Part shown: positions 42,961 through 51,152 of the stretch, one piece after another
How positions within the stretch are numbered: position 1 is the first letter of the stretch
Layout of the letters: the number at the start of each line of letters is the position of its first letter
Source of the DNA: RGIG1995 sp045587445
GTDB taxonomy: Bacteria > Bacillota > Clostridia > Oscillospirales > CAG-272
NCBI GenBank assembly: GCA_045587445.1
Contig: JAZNCH010000048.1
Coordinates: forward strand, 1-64,000
Length of the DNA: 64,000 nucleotides
Reading direction: 5' to 3'
Program-made: the position numbers and the translations under genes
The notes under the pieces: model-generated
Told to the model about the DNA's origin: nothing
Seen by the model: only the letters and a program-made list of their open reading frames with translations
Databases searched by the model: none

Positions 42961-43740
42961 ATGAATTGGAATAAAATATATTACGTAATTGTTTTTATAG
43001 TCTTGGCAGTGTTGCTTGTATCCTGCGGCTCGAATAACGGTGATTTGGGAAATATGAAACCTCTTGATACCGATATGCTTGAAGAAACGGTAAAGGATAT
43101 TCCCGAGAACGATGTGCCGGAAACTGTCCCTCAAACAGTACAGCAGACCGAGACTACAGCATCTATAACCACAGCACCTCAAACAGAGCCTAAAGTTCCC
43201 GAAACACAGCCCCCCGCAAGCGTTGATTCGCCTACTTACATACAGGGCATACTTGTCGTAAACAAGACATACTCACTCCCTAAAACCTATGCAAAAGGCG
43301 TTGACCCCGAGGCAAAGGCGGCTCTTGACAAAATGTTTGCAGACGCAAAAAAAGAGGGAATAGTATTTTGGATAGCTTCAGGCTACAGAAGCTATGACAG
43401 GCAGTATACCGTTTATAACAATTACGTTGCGAAAGACGGACAGGCGGCGGCAGACAGATATTCGGCGCGTCCCGGACATTCCGAACATCAGACAGGTCTT
43501 GCTTTTGATTTGAATGAGTTGACTGAGGCATTCGGGAACAGTAAACAAGGCAAGTGGCTTGCTGAAAATTGTCATAAATACGGTTTTATTATCAGGTATC
43601 CAAATGGCAAAGAGCATATAACCGGATATATGTACGAGCCTTGGCACGTGCGTTATTTAGGAGTGGACAATGCAACTGCGGTTTACCAAAGCGGATTATG
43701 CCTTGAAGAGTATCTTGGTATAACTTCGGTATATTCTTGA
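42961..43740 (+). CDS. D-alanyl-D-alanine carboxypeptidase lipoprotein (VanY/M15B)
   Basis: 259 residues. Lipobox VLLVSC (Cys22) and a Thr/Pro-rich linker (to about 85) place the enzyme outside the membrane. The M15B domain (about 95-250) shows IASGYRSYDRQ, the zinc motif SEHQTGLAFDLNE (SxHxxGxAxD) and EPWHVRYLG with the catalytic Glu and last zinc His. It trims the terminal D-Ala from peptidoglycan stem peptides. Monocistronic with its own promoter. No van genes nearby, so a housekeeping wall-remodelling role is more likely than glycopeptide resistance. Confidence 0.92.
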   Translation: MNWNKIYYVIVFIVLAVLLVSCGSNNGDLGNMKPLDTDMLEETVKDIPENDVPETVPQTVQQTETTASITTAPQTEPKVPETQPPASVDSPTYIQGILVVNKTYSLPKTYAKGVDPEAKAALDKMFADAKKEGIVFWIASGYRSYDRQYTVYNNYVAKDGQAAADRYSARPGHSEHQTGLAFDLNELTEAFGNSKQGKWLAENCHKYGFIIRYPNGKEHITGYMYEPWHVRYLGVDNATAVYQSGLCLEEYLGITSVYS

Positions 43741-43907
43741 TTTATCTGAATATATAAAATAGGGGATTCTTTGGGGGAGCATTCTAAAGAGTCTCTTTCG
43801 CATTTGTTAATTGCTTAAAAGTGCGGTTATAAGTAATTATATTACAGTAAACTTGTATATTTATTTGTGTTATCTGCATTGATAATACTGATTAACTATT
43901 TTGGTAA

Positions 43908-43936
43908 TTTACAAAATAAAAAAAATATGATATTAT
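43908..43936 (+). promoter_or_regulatory. Candidate promoter of the Hdr-Flx-Frd operon
   Basis: TTTACA (43908-43913), 17 bases, TATTAT (43931-43936), leaving a 70-base leader. A Rex-like dyad (TTGTTAA-TTGC-TTAAAAG, 43804-43821) lies upstream; its second half-site deviates. Confidence 0.5.
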
Positions 43937-44012
43937 GTAGATATATGTTTTAATGGGGTAGTGTTTTTTGTCGAAAAACAGCTATTCAGTTTTAATATGG
44001 AGGTCTTAATAA

Positions 44013-44807
44013 ATGAAGGTAAGCTATTTTCCGGGATGCACACTGAAGAATAAGGCGAAAGAGTTGGATAAATACTCATATCTTTGTGCCGAAAAGTTGG
44101 GTGTAACGTTGGAAGAAATAGAAGAATGGCAGTGCTGTGGCGGCGTTTTTTCTACCGCAAAGGACGAGATCGCAAGCAAGCTTTCTTCTGTAAGAGCATT
44201 GAAGGCGGCAATGGCAAAAGAACAGCCTCTTGTTACCGTTTGCTCGGGCTGTCATAACGTTATAAAGCAAACTAATTACGTTATGCAAAATGATAAGGAG
44301 TTTGCGGATAAAGTTAACAGATATATTGCAGAGGAGGAGGCATACAACGGCGAGACTGAGGTGTATAACTATCTTGAACTTCTCAGAGACGTTGTAGGCT
44401 TTGATAAGGTTAAGGAAGCCGTTACGAATCCTCTTAAGAACAAAAAGATCGCGGCGTATTACGGGTGTCTTTTGCTCAGACCGAGCTCGGTTATGAAGAT
44501 GGACGACCCCGAAAATCCGAAGATAATGGAAGACCTTATTTCTGCTATGGGTGCTGAGCCTATAATTTACGCAAACAGAAACGAGTGTTGCGGCGGTTAC
44601 ATAGCATTGGAAGACCCCAATGCAGCAGAAAAGAGAAGTAATGATATTATAAGAAACGCAAAGGCGATGGGAGCAGAAATGATAATAACTGCTTGTCCTC
44701 TTTGTAAATATAATCTTATTAAAAACGGGGCGGATATTCCCGTAGTATACTTTACCGAGCTTCTTGCCGAGGCTCTCGGTGTAAAGGAGGAAAAAGATGG
44801 AGAATAA
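44013..44807 (+). CDS. hdrB: Heterodisulfide reductase subunit B-like protein (two CCG domains)
   Basis: 264 residues. Two complete CCG motifs are visible: C9, C41-C42, C77/C80 and C152, C192-C193, C228/C231. In methanogen HdrB these bind the two noncubane [4Fe-4S] clusters that cleave the heterodisulfide. Full conservation implies an active disulfide/thiol (or equivalent) site, although bacteria lack CoM-S-S-CoB; DsrC-like proteins or other thiols are the suggested bacterial partners elsewhere. First gene of the ten-gene operon, with GGAGGT before the start; its 3' end overlaps hdrC by 11 bases. Confidence 0.92.
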   Translation: MKVSYFPGCTLKNKAKELDKYSYLCAEKLGVTLEEIEEWQCCGGVFSTAKDEIASKLSSVRALKAAMAKEQPLVTVCSGCHNVIKQTNYVMQNDKEFADKVNRYIAEEEAYNGETEVYNYLELLRDVVGFDKVKEAVTNPLKNKKIAAYYGCLLLRPSSVMKMDDPENPKIMEDLISAMGAEPIIYANRNECCGGYIALEDPNAAEKRSNDIIRNAKAMGAEMIITACPLCKYNLIKNGADIPVVYFTELLAEALGVKEEKDGE

Positions 44808-45183
44808 GTATTTGAAGGATGATGTACTCCGTTCAAGCGGAGTTAATCCGAGAAAATGTATGAAATGCGGTAAATGTACTGCAACTTGTCCTTCCTTTGA
44901 CGAGATGGAATATCACCCTCACCAATTCGTATATATGGTTGAGTCGGGAGATATTGAGTCATTGCTTGAGTCAAAGTCTCTCTACAAATGTCTTTCCTGT
45001 TTTGCTTGTGTTGACAGGTGTCCAAGAGGCGTTGAACCCGCAAAGCTTGTAGAGGCAGTTAAGCTGTCGGTAATAAGACAGAAAAACAGTAACCACTTAA
45101 AAGCTGATGATATTGCAAAATATCTTGACGAGGATATTCCTCAGCAGGCAATTGTCAGCGCATTCAGAAAATACAGTAAGTAA
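44797..45183 (+). CDS. hdrC: Heterodisulfide reductase subunit C-like ferredoxin protein
   Basis: 128 residues. Two [4Fe-4S] motifs, CMKCGKCTATCP (about 27-38) and CLSCFACVDRCPRGVEP (about 68-84), within a helical fold as in HdrC. It passes electrons between HdrA and HdrB in the cytoplasm. The start overlaps the end of hdrB (GTAAAGGAGG provides its ribosome site inside hdrB). Typical length for a stand-alone HdrC. Confidence 0.92.
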   Translation: MENKYLKDDVLRSSGVNPRKCMKCGKCTATCPSFDEMEYHPHQFVYMVESGDIESLLESKSLYKCLSCFACVDRCPRGVEPAKLVEAVKLSVIRQKNSNHLKADDIAKYLDEDIPQQAIVSAFRKYSK

Positions 45184-45197
45184 GGAGGAAAAGAATA

Positions 45198-47192
45198 ATG
45201 CAGAGAATTGGCGTATTTGTATGCTGGTGCGGAAGCAATATTGCCGGAACGGTTGACGTTAAAGCTGTTGCAGAAGCATTAAAGAACGAACCGGGTGTTG
45301 TCTTTTCCACCGAGTATCAGTATATGTGCTCTCAGGCGGGGCAGGACCTTATTAAAGATGCCGTAAAAGAACACAATTTGACAGGAATAGTTGTATGTTC
45401 CTGTTCACCCCGTATGCACGAGGCTACTTTCCGCAAAACAGCAGCTGCTGCGGGTCTTAATCCGTATATGGTTGAAATTGCGAATATCCGTGAGCAGTGT
45501 TCGTGGGTACATAAGGAAATGCCTTTAGGTACTGAAAAGGCGATAATTTTGGGTAAGGCGGCGGTTGCAAAAGTTAATCTTAACGCGCCTTTGACTCCCG
45601 GTGAATCTCCCGTAACTAAGAGAGCGTTGGTTATTGGCGGCGGTATCGCGGGTATACAGACTGCCCTTGATATAGCAGATGCGGGATTCCCCGTTGATAT
45701 TGTTGAGAAAAAGCCTACCATTGGCGGTAAGATGGCTCAGCTCGACAAAACGTTCCCCACCCTCGACTGCGCGGCTTGTATTTTGACACCTAAGATGGTT
45801 GATGCGGCTCAGAACGAGAACATCAGAATTTTCTCTTACAGCGAGGTTGAGGCTGTAAAGGGCTTCGTAGGTAACTTTGAAGTTAAGATAAAGAAAAAGG
45901 CAAGATACGTTGACGAAACAAAGTGTACCGGTTGCGGAGCTTGTATAGAGAAGTGTCCTCAGAAAAAGGTTCCCAACGAGTTCAATCTCGGTATGGATAA
46001 CAGACGTGCCATATATATTCCCTTTGCACAGGCAGTGCCGAAGGTTGCTACTATTGACCCCGATTACTGTAATATGCTGAAAAACGGCAAGTGCGGAGTT
46101 TGTACCAAGTTCTGTGCGGCGGGAGCTATCGACTACAAGCAGAAAGATGAAATAATTGAAGAAAAGTATGGTGCAATCGTAGTTGCAACAGGTTTCGAAC
46201 CTATCTCTATGGAAAAGTTCGATGAGTTTGCATACAGTCAATCGAAAGACGTTATTACGTCTCTTGAATTCGAAAGACTTACAAATGCGGCAGGTCCTAC
46301 CGCAGGTAAGCTTCTCAGACCTTCAGATGGTAAACACCCCCACAAGATTGTATTTGTACAGTGTGTTGGTTCAAGATGCTCGTCTTGCGCTGAAAAGGGC
46401 AAGGAATACTGCTCGAAGATATGCTGTATGTACACCGCAAAGCACGCAATGCTTACAAGGGATAAATATCCCGATACCGACGTAACGGTATTCTACATAG
46501 ACGTAAGAACGCCCGGTAAGAACTTTGATGAGTTCCAGAGAAGAGCTGTTGAAGAATACGGTGTAAATTACGTAAAGGGTATGGTTGGTAAGGTTACACC
46601 CGAGGGCGACAAGCTTATTGTACGCGGTTCCGACCTTATCGCAAATAAGCAGATAAAGATAGACGCTGACCTCGTAGTTCTTGCGGCGGCAATCGAGCCC
46701 GACAAGACTGCAAGACCTTTGGCGACAATGCTTACTGCAAGTATGGATACAAACGACTTCTTTACAGAAGCGCATCCCAAGCTTCGTCCCGTAGAAAGCC
46801 CCACCGCAGGCGTGTTCCTTTCGGGAACCTGCCAAGGGCCCAAGGATATTCCCGAGACTGTATCTCAGGCGGGTGCTGCGGCATCTAAGGTTATCGGACT
46901 TCTTCAAAAAGATAAACTGATGGGTAACCCCTGCGTTGCAAGTTCAAATCAGCTTATGTGTAACGGCTGTTCAAGCTGTGAAAGAGTATGTCCTTACGGT
47001 GCTATCAGTTATGAAGACAAGGAATTCCCCGGACCTAACAGAACGGTTAAGGTAAGAAGGGTAGCCATCGTAAATCCTGCGGTATGTCAAGGTTGCGGTG
47101 CATGTACCGTTGCTTGTCCTTCGGGAGCTATGGATCTGAATGGATTTATGAATTCACAAATTATGGCGGAGGTAGATGCGATATGCAAATGA
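45198..47192 (+). CDS. hdrA: Heterodisulfide reductase subunit A-like flavoprotein (bifurcating core)
   Basis: 664 residues, the usual HdrA length. The N-terminal insertion starts VFVCWCGSNIAGTVDV. The FAD-binding Rossmann motif is VIGGGIAGIQTALDIA (about 144-159), then PTIGGKMAQLDKTFPTLDC. Ferredoxin motifs follow: CTGCGACIEKCP (about 242), a cysteine-rich segment with CGVCTKFCAAGA, and two C-terminal clusters CNGCSSCERVCP and CQGCGACTVACP (about 592 and 631). In HdrABC-Mvh/Flx complexes this FAD splits electrons between ferredoxin and the disulfide. All landmark cysteines seem present. It follows hdrC by 14 bases with TAAGGAGG. Confidence 0.94.
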   Translation: MQRIGVFVCWCGSNIAGTVDVKAVAEALKNEPGVVFSTEYQYMCSQAGQDLIKDAVKEHNLTGIVVCSCSPRMHEATFRKTAAAAGLNPYMVEIANIREQCSWVHKEMPLGTEKAIILGKAAVAKVNLNAPLTPGESPVTKRALVIGGGIAGIQTALDIADAGFPVDIVEKKPTIGGKMAQLDKTFPTLDCAACILTPKMVDAAQNENIRIFSYSEVEAVKGFVGNFEVKIKKKARYVDETKCTGCGACIEKCPQKKVPNEFNLGMDNRRAIYIPFAQAVPKVATIDPDYCNMLKNGKCGVCTKFCAAGAIDYKQKDEIIEEKYGAIVVATGFEPISMEKFDEFAYSQSKDVITSLEFERLTNAAGPTAGKLLRPSDGKHPHKIVFVQCVGSRCSSCAEKGKEYCSKICCMYTAKHAMLTRDKYPDTDVTVFYIDVRTPGKNFDEFQRRAVEEYGVNYVKGMVGKVTPEGDKLIVRGSDLIANKQIKIDADLVVLAAAIEPDKTARPLATMLTASMDTNDFFTEAHPKLRPVESPTAGVFLSGTCQGPKDIPETVSQAGAAASKVIGLLQKDKLMGNPCVASSNQLMCNGCSSCERVCPYGAISYEDKEFPGPNRTVKVRRVAIVNPAVCQGCGACTVACPSGAMDLNGFMNSQIMAEVDAICK

Positions 47193-47617
47193 AAGAATAT
47201 AAGCCTTTAATAGTAGCGTTTTGCTGTAACTGGTGTTCGTATGCGGGTGCTGACCTTGCAGGAAACAACAGACTTAACTATCCCGCTGAAGTAAAAATAA
47301 TAAGAGTGCCTTGCTCGTGCAGAGTAAACCCTATGTTTATTCTCAGAGCATTTCAGAGAGGTGCTGACGGCGTAATAATATGCGGTTGCCACCCCGGCGA
47401 CTGTCACTACACGTCGGGTAATTACTACACGAGAAGACGTATGGCGGCATTGTTCTCTATGCTTGATTATCTCGGCATTGAAAAAGAACGCACCCGCGTT
47501 GAATGGGTATCGGCTGCTGAGGGTGCAAAGTTTGCGGCAACAATGAACGATTTTGTTGAAAAAGTTGTCTCCCTCGGCGAAAACAAGAGATTGGAGGACT
47601 TGAGATGCAAAAGATAA
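47183..47617 (+). CDS. flxD: MvhD/FlxD-like iron-sulfur subunit
   Basis: 144 residues. ATG at 47183 lies ten bases after GGCGGAGGT and overlaps the hdrA stop. The [2Fe-2S]-binding cysteines typical of MvhD/FrhD/FlxD are visible in FCCNWCSYAGAD, VPCSCRVNP and CGCHPGDCHY. In methanogens MvhD joins the hydrogenase to HdrA; in Desulfovibrio FlxD joins the NADH-oxidising FlxABC to HdrA. As there is no hydrogenase here and an FlxA-like subunit follows, the FlxD role fits. Confidence 0.92.
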   Translation: MQMKEYKPLIVAFCCNWCSYAGADLAGNNRLNYPAEVKIIRVPCSCRVNPMFILRAFQRGADGVIICGCHPGDCHYTSGNYYTRRRMAALFSMLDYLGIEKERTRVEWVSAAEGAKFAATMNDFVEKVVSLGENKRLEDLRCKR

Positions 47618-48600
47618 CAAAAGAAATGCTTATCGAAAAGGCAACGGAGCTTTTGAATAACGGTACAGTGTCTTTGGTTCTCGGTTGGAAAAAGGGCGAA
47701 TACGACTATGACGTAACTCCCGGTGTTTTCGAAAGTGTTGAAGAATTAAAAAATGACTTTGTTTACGGTGATTTTTCGGCGGCTAACCTTTCCAAATATC
47801 TTGTAAAGAAGACCGAAAAACTTGAAGGAAAGATACTCGTATTTTTAAAGCCTTGTGATACATACAGCTTTAACCAGCTTCTTACCGAGCACAGATTTGA
47901 CAGAGAAAAGGTATACGCAGTGGGCGTACAGTGCGATGGTATGGTTGACATCGAAAAGGTGAAGAAAATTGCAGGCGACGGTATTCTTTCTGTTGATTGT
48001 ACAAATGAAGATATTGTTGTAAAGACTCTTTATAATGACGATATGAAAATAGCAAAGGCGGATGTTCTTGCAGAAAGATGCATAAATTGCAAGAGCAAGA
48101 AACACGTTGCTTACGACGAATTAATGGGAGAAAGCGGTGAAACTATTGACTCAAACCGTTTTGACGAGGTTGAAAAATTAGAAAAAATGACTGCCGACGA
48201 AAGATTTGCTTTCTGGCAGAATGAACTTTCAAAATGTATAAGATGTAACGCTTGTCGTGATGCTTGTCCTGCTTGTACTTGCGAAAAGTGCGTGTTCGAT
48301 AATTCCCAATCAGGCGTTGAAAACAAATCTCCCGCGAACAGCTTTGAAGAAAAACTCTTCCATATTATAAGAGCTTATCATGTAGCGGGCAGATGTACTG
48401 ACTGTGGCGAATGTTCGAGAGTATGTCCTCAGAATATTCCTCTCCACCTTTTGAACAGAAAGTTTATTAAGGATATAAATGAATTTTACGGCGATTATCA
48501 GGCAGGGGCAGAGGTTGGTTCACGTGCACCTCTTGTTAACTACACTTTGAATGATGTTGAGCCCGGTGAAGTTTTTGACAGGGGGGACGAAAATGCGTAA
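47605..48600 (+). CDS. FlxB-like iron-sulfur subunit (4Fe-4S dicluster)
   Basis: 331 residues. The N-terminal alpha/beta part (about 1-150) has VFLKPCDTYSFNQLL and VGVQCDGMVD, as in FrhB/FlxB-type proteins. The C-terminal part holds CINCKSKKHV, CIRCNACRDACPACTCEKC (about 213-231) and CTDCGECSRVCPQNIP (about 265-280). It probably relays electrons from the FAD/NAD subunit toward FlxD and HdrA. Overlaps flxD by 13 bases and the next gene by 8. The B versus C designation of the two related subunits here is by gene order only. Confidence 0.8.
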   Translation: MQKITKEMLIEKATELLNNGTVSLVLGWKKGEYDYDVTPGVFESVEELKNDFVYGDFSAANLSKYLVKKTEKLEGKILVFLKPCDTYSFNQLLTEHRFDREKVYAVGVQCDGMVDIEKVKKIAGDGILSVDCTNEDIVVKTLYNDDMKIAKADVLAERCINCKSKKHVAYDELMGESGETIDSNRFDEVEKLEKMTADERFAFWQNELSKCIRCNACRDACPACTCEKCVFDNSQSGVENKSPANSFEEKLFHIIRAYHVAGRCTDCGECSRVCPQNIPLHLLNRKFIKDINEFYGDYQAGAEVGSRAPLVNYTLNDVEPGEVFDRGDENA

Positions 48601-49621
48601 GATAGCTTTAGAAAAAATTGATATGCTTTTTGAAGCAATATCAAACAATATGTCCCTTTATCTTCCCGTAGATCAGAACGACGGCAAAGCCGCATATACG
48701 AAATGGGAAGACGGGAAGAAATGGAGCGATGCTCTTAATACTGTAAAAAGCCCTAAGGATTTCTTCTTTCCTCAGACTGAGGATATGATGGAATTTAAGG
48801 TTGAGGGCAAGAATATCGAAGTTATCGATACAAGAAAAGCCTCCGAAGACTTTGTAGTATTTGGTGTAAGAGCTTGCGATGTAAAGGCGTTTGATATACT
48901 TGACAGAGTATTCTTGGTTGACCCTTGCGACAGCTACTACGCTACCAAGCGTGAGCATGGTATAATTGTTGCCGTTGCTTGTACAAGACCTTCGGAAACT
49001 TGCTTCTGTTCTGCATTCGGCATAGATGCGGCTAACCCTAAAGCTGATGTATCCGCTTGGAAGACAGAAACTGAGCTTTACTTGCAGGCTAACACCGAAA
49101 AGGGTGAAAAGCTTCTTGAATCTCTCGAAAATATAACCGAAGAGGCGACAGAAGAAAAGGTAACCGAACAGAAAGAACAGATTGCGAAGATAATGAAAAA
49201 GCTTCCCCTTGCCGACCTCGATACATCGAAATTCGGCGGCGGAAAGACCGATGAATTTTTCAACAGTCCGGAGTGGGAAGCGTTGTCTGAAAGCTGTCTC
49301 GGTTGCGGAACCTGCACTTTTGTATGCCCGACTTGTCAGTGCTACGATATAAAAGACTTTAACACGGGCAAGGGTGTTATCAGATACAGATGCTGGGATT
49401 CGTGTATGTATTCCGATTTTACGAGAATGGCTCACGGAAATAACAGAAACAGTCAGAAAGAACGCTTCCGTCAGAGATTTATGCACAAGCTTGTATATTA
49501 TCCCGAAAATAACGGCGGCATATTCGGCTGTGTAGGTTGCGGAAGATGTGTATCAAGATGCCCTATATCAATGAATATAGTAAAAGTTATGAAAAAATTG
49601 GGAGGTAAGGAGAATGAATAA
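48593..49621 (+). CDS. FlxC-like iron-sulfur subunit (HydB/AsrA-type)
   Basis: 342 residues. ATG at 48593 sits behind GGGGGGACG and overlaps the preceding stop. The N-terminal domain has VVFGVRACDVKAFDILDRVF and CTRPSETCFCSAFG, typical of sulfhydrogenase beta/anaerobic sulfite reductase A-type proteins. Ferredoxin motifs CLGCGTCTFVCPTCQCYD and CVGCGRCVSRCPISMN lie at about 238 and 319. An acidic helical insert (about 165-205, EEATEEKVTEQKEQIAK) stands out. It is the electron-transfer partner of the FlxA-like subunit encoded next. Confidence 0.82.
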   Translation: MRKIALEKIDMLFEAISNNMSLYLPVDQNDGKAAYTKWEDGKKWSDALNTVKSPKDFFFPQTEDMMEFKVEGKNIEVIDTRKASEDFVVFGVRACDVKAFDILDRVFLVDPCDSYYATKREHGIIVAVACTRPSETCFCSAFGIDAANPKADVSAWKTETELYLQANTEKGEKLLESLENITEEATEEKVTEQKEQIAKIMKKLPLADLDTSKFGGGKTDEFFNSPEWEALSESCLGCGTCTFVCPTCQCYDIKDFNTGKGVIRYRCWDSCMYSDFTRMAHGNNRNSQKERFRQRFMHKLVYYPENNGGIFGCVGCGRCVSRCPISMNIVKVMKKLGGKENE

Positions 49622-50447
49622 CACAGTAGATACCTTGATTCCCAAGGTTGGCGTAATTACAGACGTTAGAATTGACACTCCTGACATTAAGACGTTCAGA
49701 GTTGTAACTCCCGACGGTAAGAAGGCGTTTGACCATAGACCGGGACAGTGCGCTATGCTTTCTATCCCCGGTGTCGGCGAAGCGATGTTCTCAATTACCT
49801 CATCGCCTACCAATACAGAATATATGGAATTTTCCATAAAGAAGTGCGGTTGTGTTACAGAATGGCTTCATCAGGCTGAGGTGGGCCAGCAGATTACGAT
49901 AAGAGGTCCTTACGGTAAGCCTTTTCCGGTAGACGATGCGTTTGCAGGACAGAATATGCTGTTTATCGCCGGTGGCGTTGGCTTGGCTCCTCTTCGTTCT
50001 GTAATTAACTATTGCCGTCATTACAGAGACAGATATGGTTCAATCGATATTGTTTACGGTTCAAGAAGCAAAGATGACCTTCTTGATTATCAAGAGATAA
50101 TCGATGAATGGTCAAAGGATGCGGGCGTAAACGTATACTTGACAATCGACCGCGAACAAGAAGGTTGGGACGGACACGTAGGCTTCGTTCCAAATTACGT
50201 AAAAGAGCTTGGATTTGACACGAACAAGACAGCAGTTTTGTGCGGACCTCCCATAATGATCAAGTTTACACTTGAAGGTCTTATATCCCTCGGTTTTAAT
50301 AAAGAACAGATATATACGACTCTTGAGCTTCGTATGAAGTGCGGTGTAGGCAAGTGCGGAAGATGTAACGTTGGTGCAAAATATGTTTGCAAAGACGGTC
50401 CGGTATTCCGTTGTGATGAACTGGGTGAGTTGCCCGATGAGTATTAA
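49614..50447 (+). CDS. flxA: FlxA-like FAD/NAD(H)-binding oxidoreductase subunit
   Basis: 277 residues of the ferredoxin-reductase superfamily: FAD-binding barrel (about 12-105; RPGQCAMLSIPG, SITSSP), NAD-binding domain (about 110-235; LFIAGGVGLAPLRSVI), and a C-terminal [2Fe-2S] loop (about 238-262; MKCGVGKCGRCNVG with VCKDGPVF) as in HydG, PyrK and FlxA. It should accept hydride from NADH (or NADPH) and feed the iron-sulfur subunits. It overlaps the preceding gene by 8 bases. Its presence identifies pyridine nucleotide, not H2 or formate, as the donor of this complex. Confidence 0.88.
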   Translation: MNNTVDTLIPKVGVITDVRIDTPDIKTFRVVTPDGKKAFDHRPGQCAMLSIPGVGEAMFSITSSPTNTEYMEFSIKKCGCVTEWLHQAEVGQQITIRGPYGKPFPVDDAFAGQNMLFIAGGVGLAPLRSVINYCRHYRDRYGSIDIVYGSRSKDDLLDYQEIIDEWSKDAGVNVYLTIDREQEGWDGHVGFVPNYVKELGFDTNKTAVLCGPPIMIKFTLEGLISLGFNKEQIYTTLELRMKCGVGKCGRCNVGAKYVCKDGPVFRCDELGELPDEY

Positions 50448-50461
50448 AGGAGACGTTGTAT

Positions 50462-51136
50462 ATGAATAATATGGTAAATATCTTTCTTTTCGGGAAGAAA
50501 TATTCGGTTCCCGAAAACTTGACAATTATGACCGCTATGGAATATGCGGGCTATGAGTTGGTACGTGGCTGCGGTTGCCGTAACGGTTTCTGCGGTGCTT
50601 GTGCTACTATCTATCGTATAAAGGGAGACAGAGAACTTAAGGCTTGTCTTGCTTGTCAAACAAAGGTTGAAGACAATATGTACATTGCGACTCTGCCTTT
50701 CTTCCCCTTGGTAAAACAGGGTTATGATATTGAAAAGATACCTACTACAGAGGCTGTTATGATGCAGCTTTACCCCGAAATATATGCTTGTGTAGGCTGT
50801 AACGCTTGTACAAAGAGCTGTACTCAGGGACTTAACGTTATGCAGTACATAGCTTACGCACAGAGAGGCGATTTCGAAAAGTGTGCAGACCTTTCTTTTG
50901 ACTGTGTAATGTGTGGCGTATGCTCATCAAGATGCCCTGCAGGTATTTCACACCCTCAAGTTGCAATGCTTGCAAGAAGAATCAACGGAAAGTATCTTGC
51001 TCCCGGTTGCGAACACCTTGAAAACAGAGTAAAAGAAATTAAAAACGGTGATTTCAAAGAACTTATCGAGGCACTTATGCAGAAGCCTATTGATGAGTTG
51101 AAAGAACTATACAATACTCGTGAGATTGAGAAATAA
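50462..51136 (+). CDS. Fumarate-reductase-type iron-sulfur subunit (TfrB N-terminal-like)
   Basis: 224 residues; ATG 50462 follows AAAGGAGA. The N-terminal [2Fe-2S] domain has GCGCRNGFCGACAT (about 35-48) and ACLACQT. Then come two [4Fe-4S]-type motifs, CVGCNACTKSCTQG (about 110-123) and CVMCGVCSSRCPAG (about 147-160). Canonical SdhB/FrdB carries a [3Fe-4S] motif in the last position, so this resembles thiol:fumarate reductase TfrB, whose C-terminal CCG domain is missing here but is supplied by HdrB of the same operon. It passes electrons to the flavoprotein subunit encoded next, 16 bases downstream. Confidence 0.82.
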   Translation: MNNMVNIFLFGKKYSVPENLTIMTAMEYAGYELVRGCGCRNGFCGACATIYRIKGDRELKACLACQTKVEDNMYIATLPFFPLVKQGYDIEKIPTTEAVMMQLYPEIYACVGCNACTKSCTQGLNVMQYIAYAQRGDFEKCADLSFDCVMCGVCSSRCPAGISHPQVAMLARRINGKYLAPGCEHLENRVKEIKNGDFKELIEALMQKPIDELKELYNTREIEK

Positions 51137-51152
51137 AAGGGAGGAAGAGTAA

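Noticed and set aside
42961..43740. VanY-like gene as part of a vancomycin-resistance cluster
   Set aside because: No vanA/vanH/vanX/vanRS genes adjoin it; a housekeeping carboxypeptidase is simpler.
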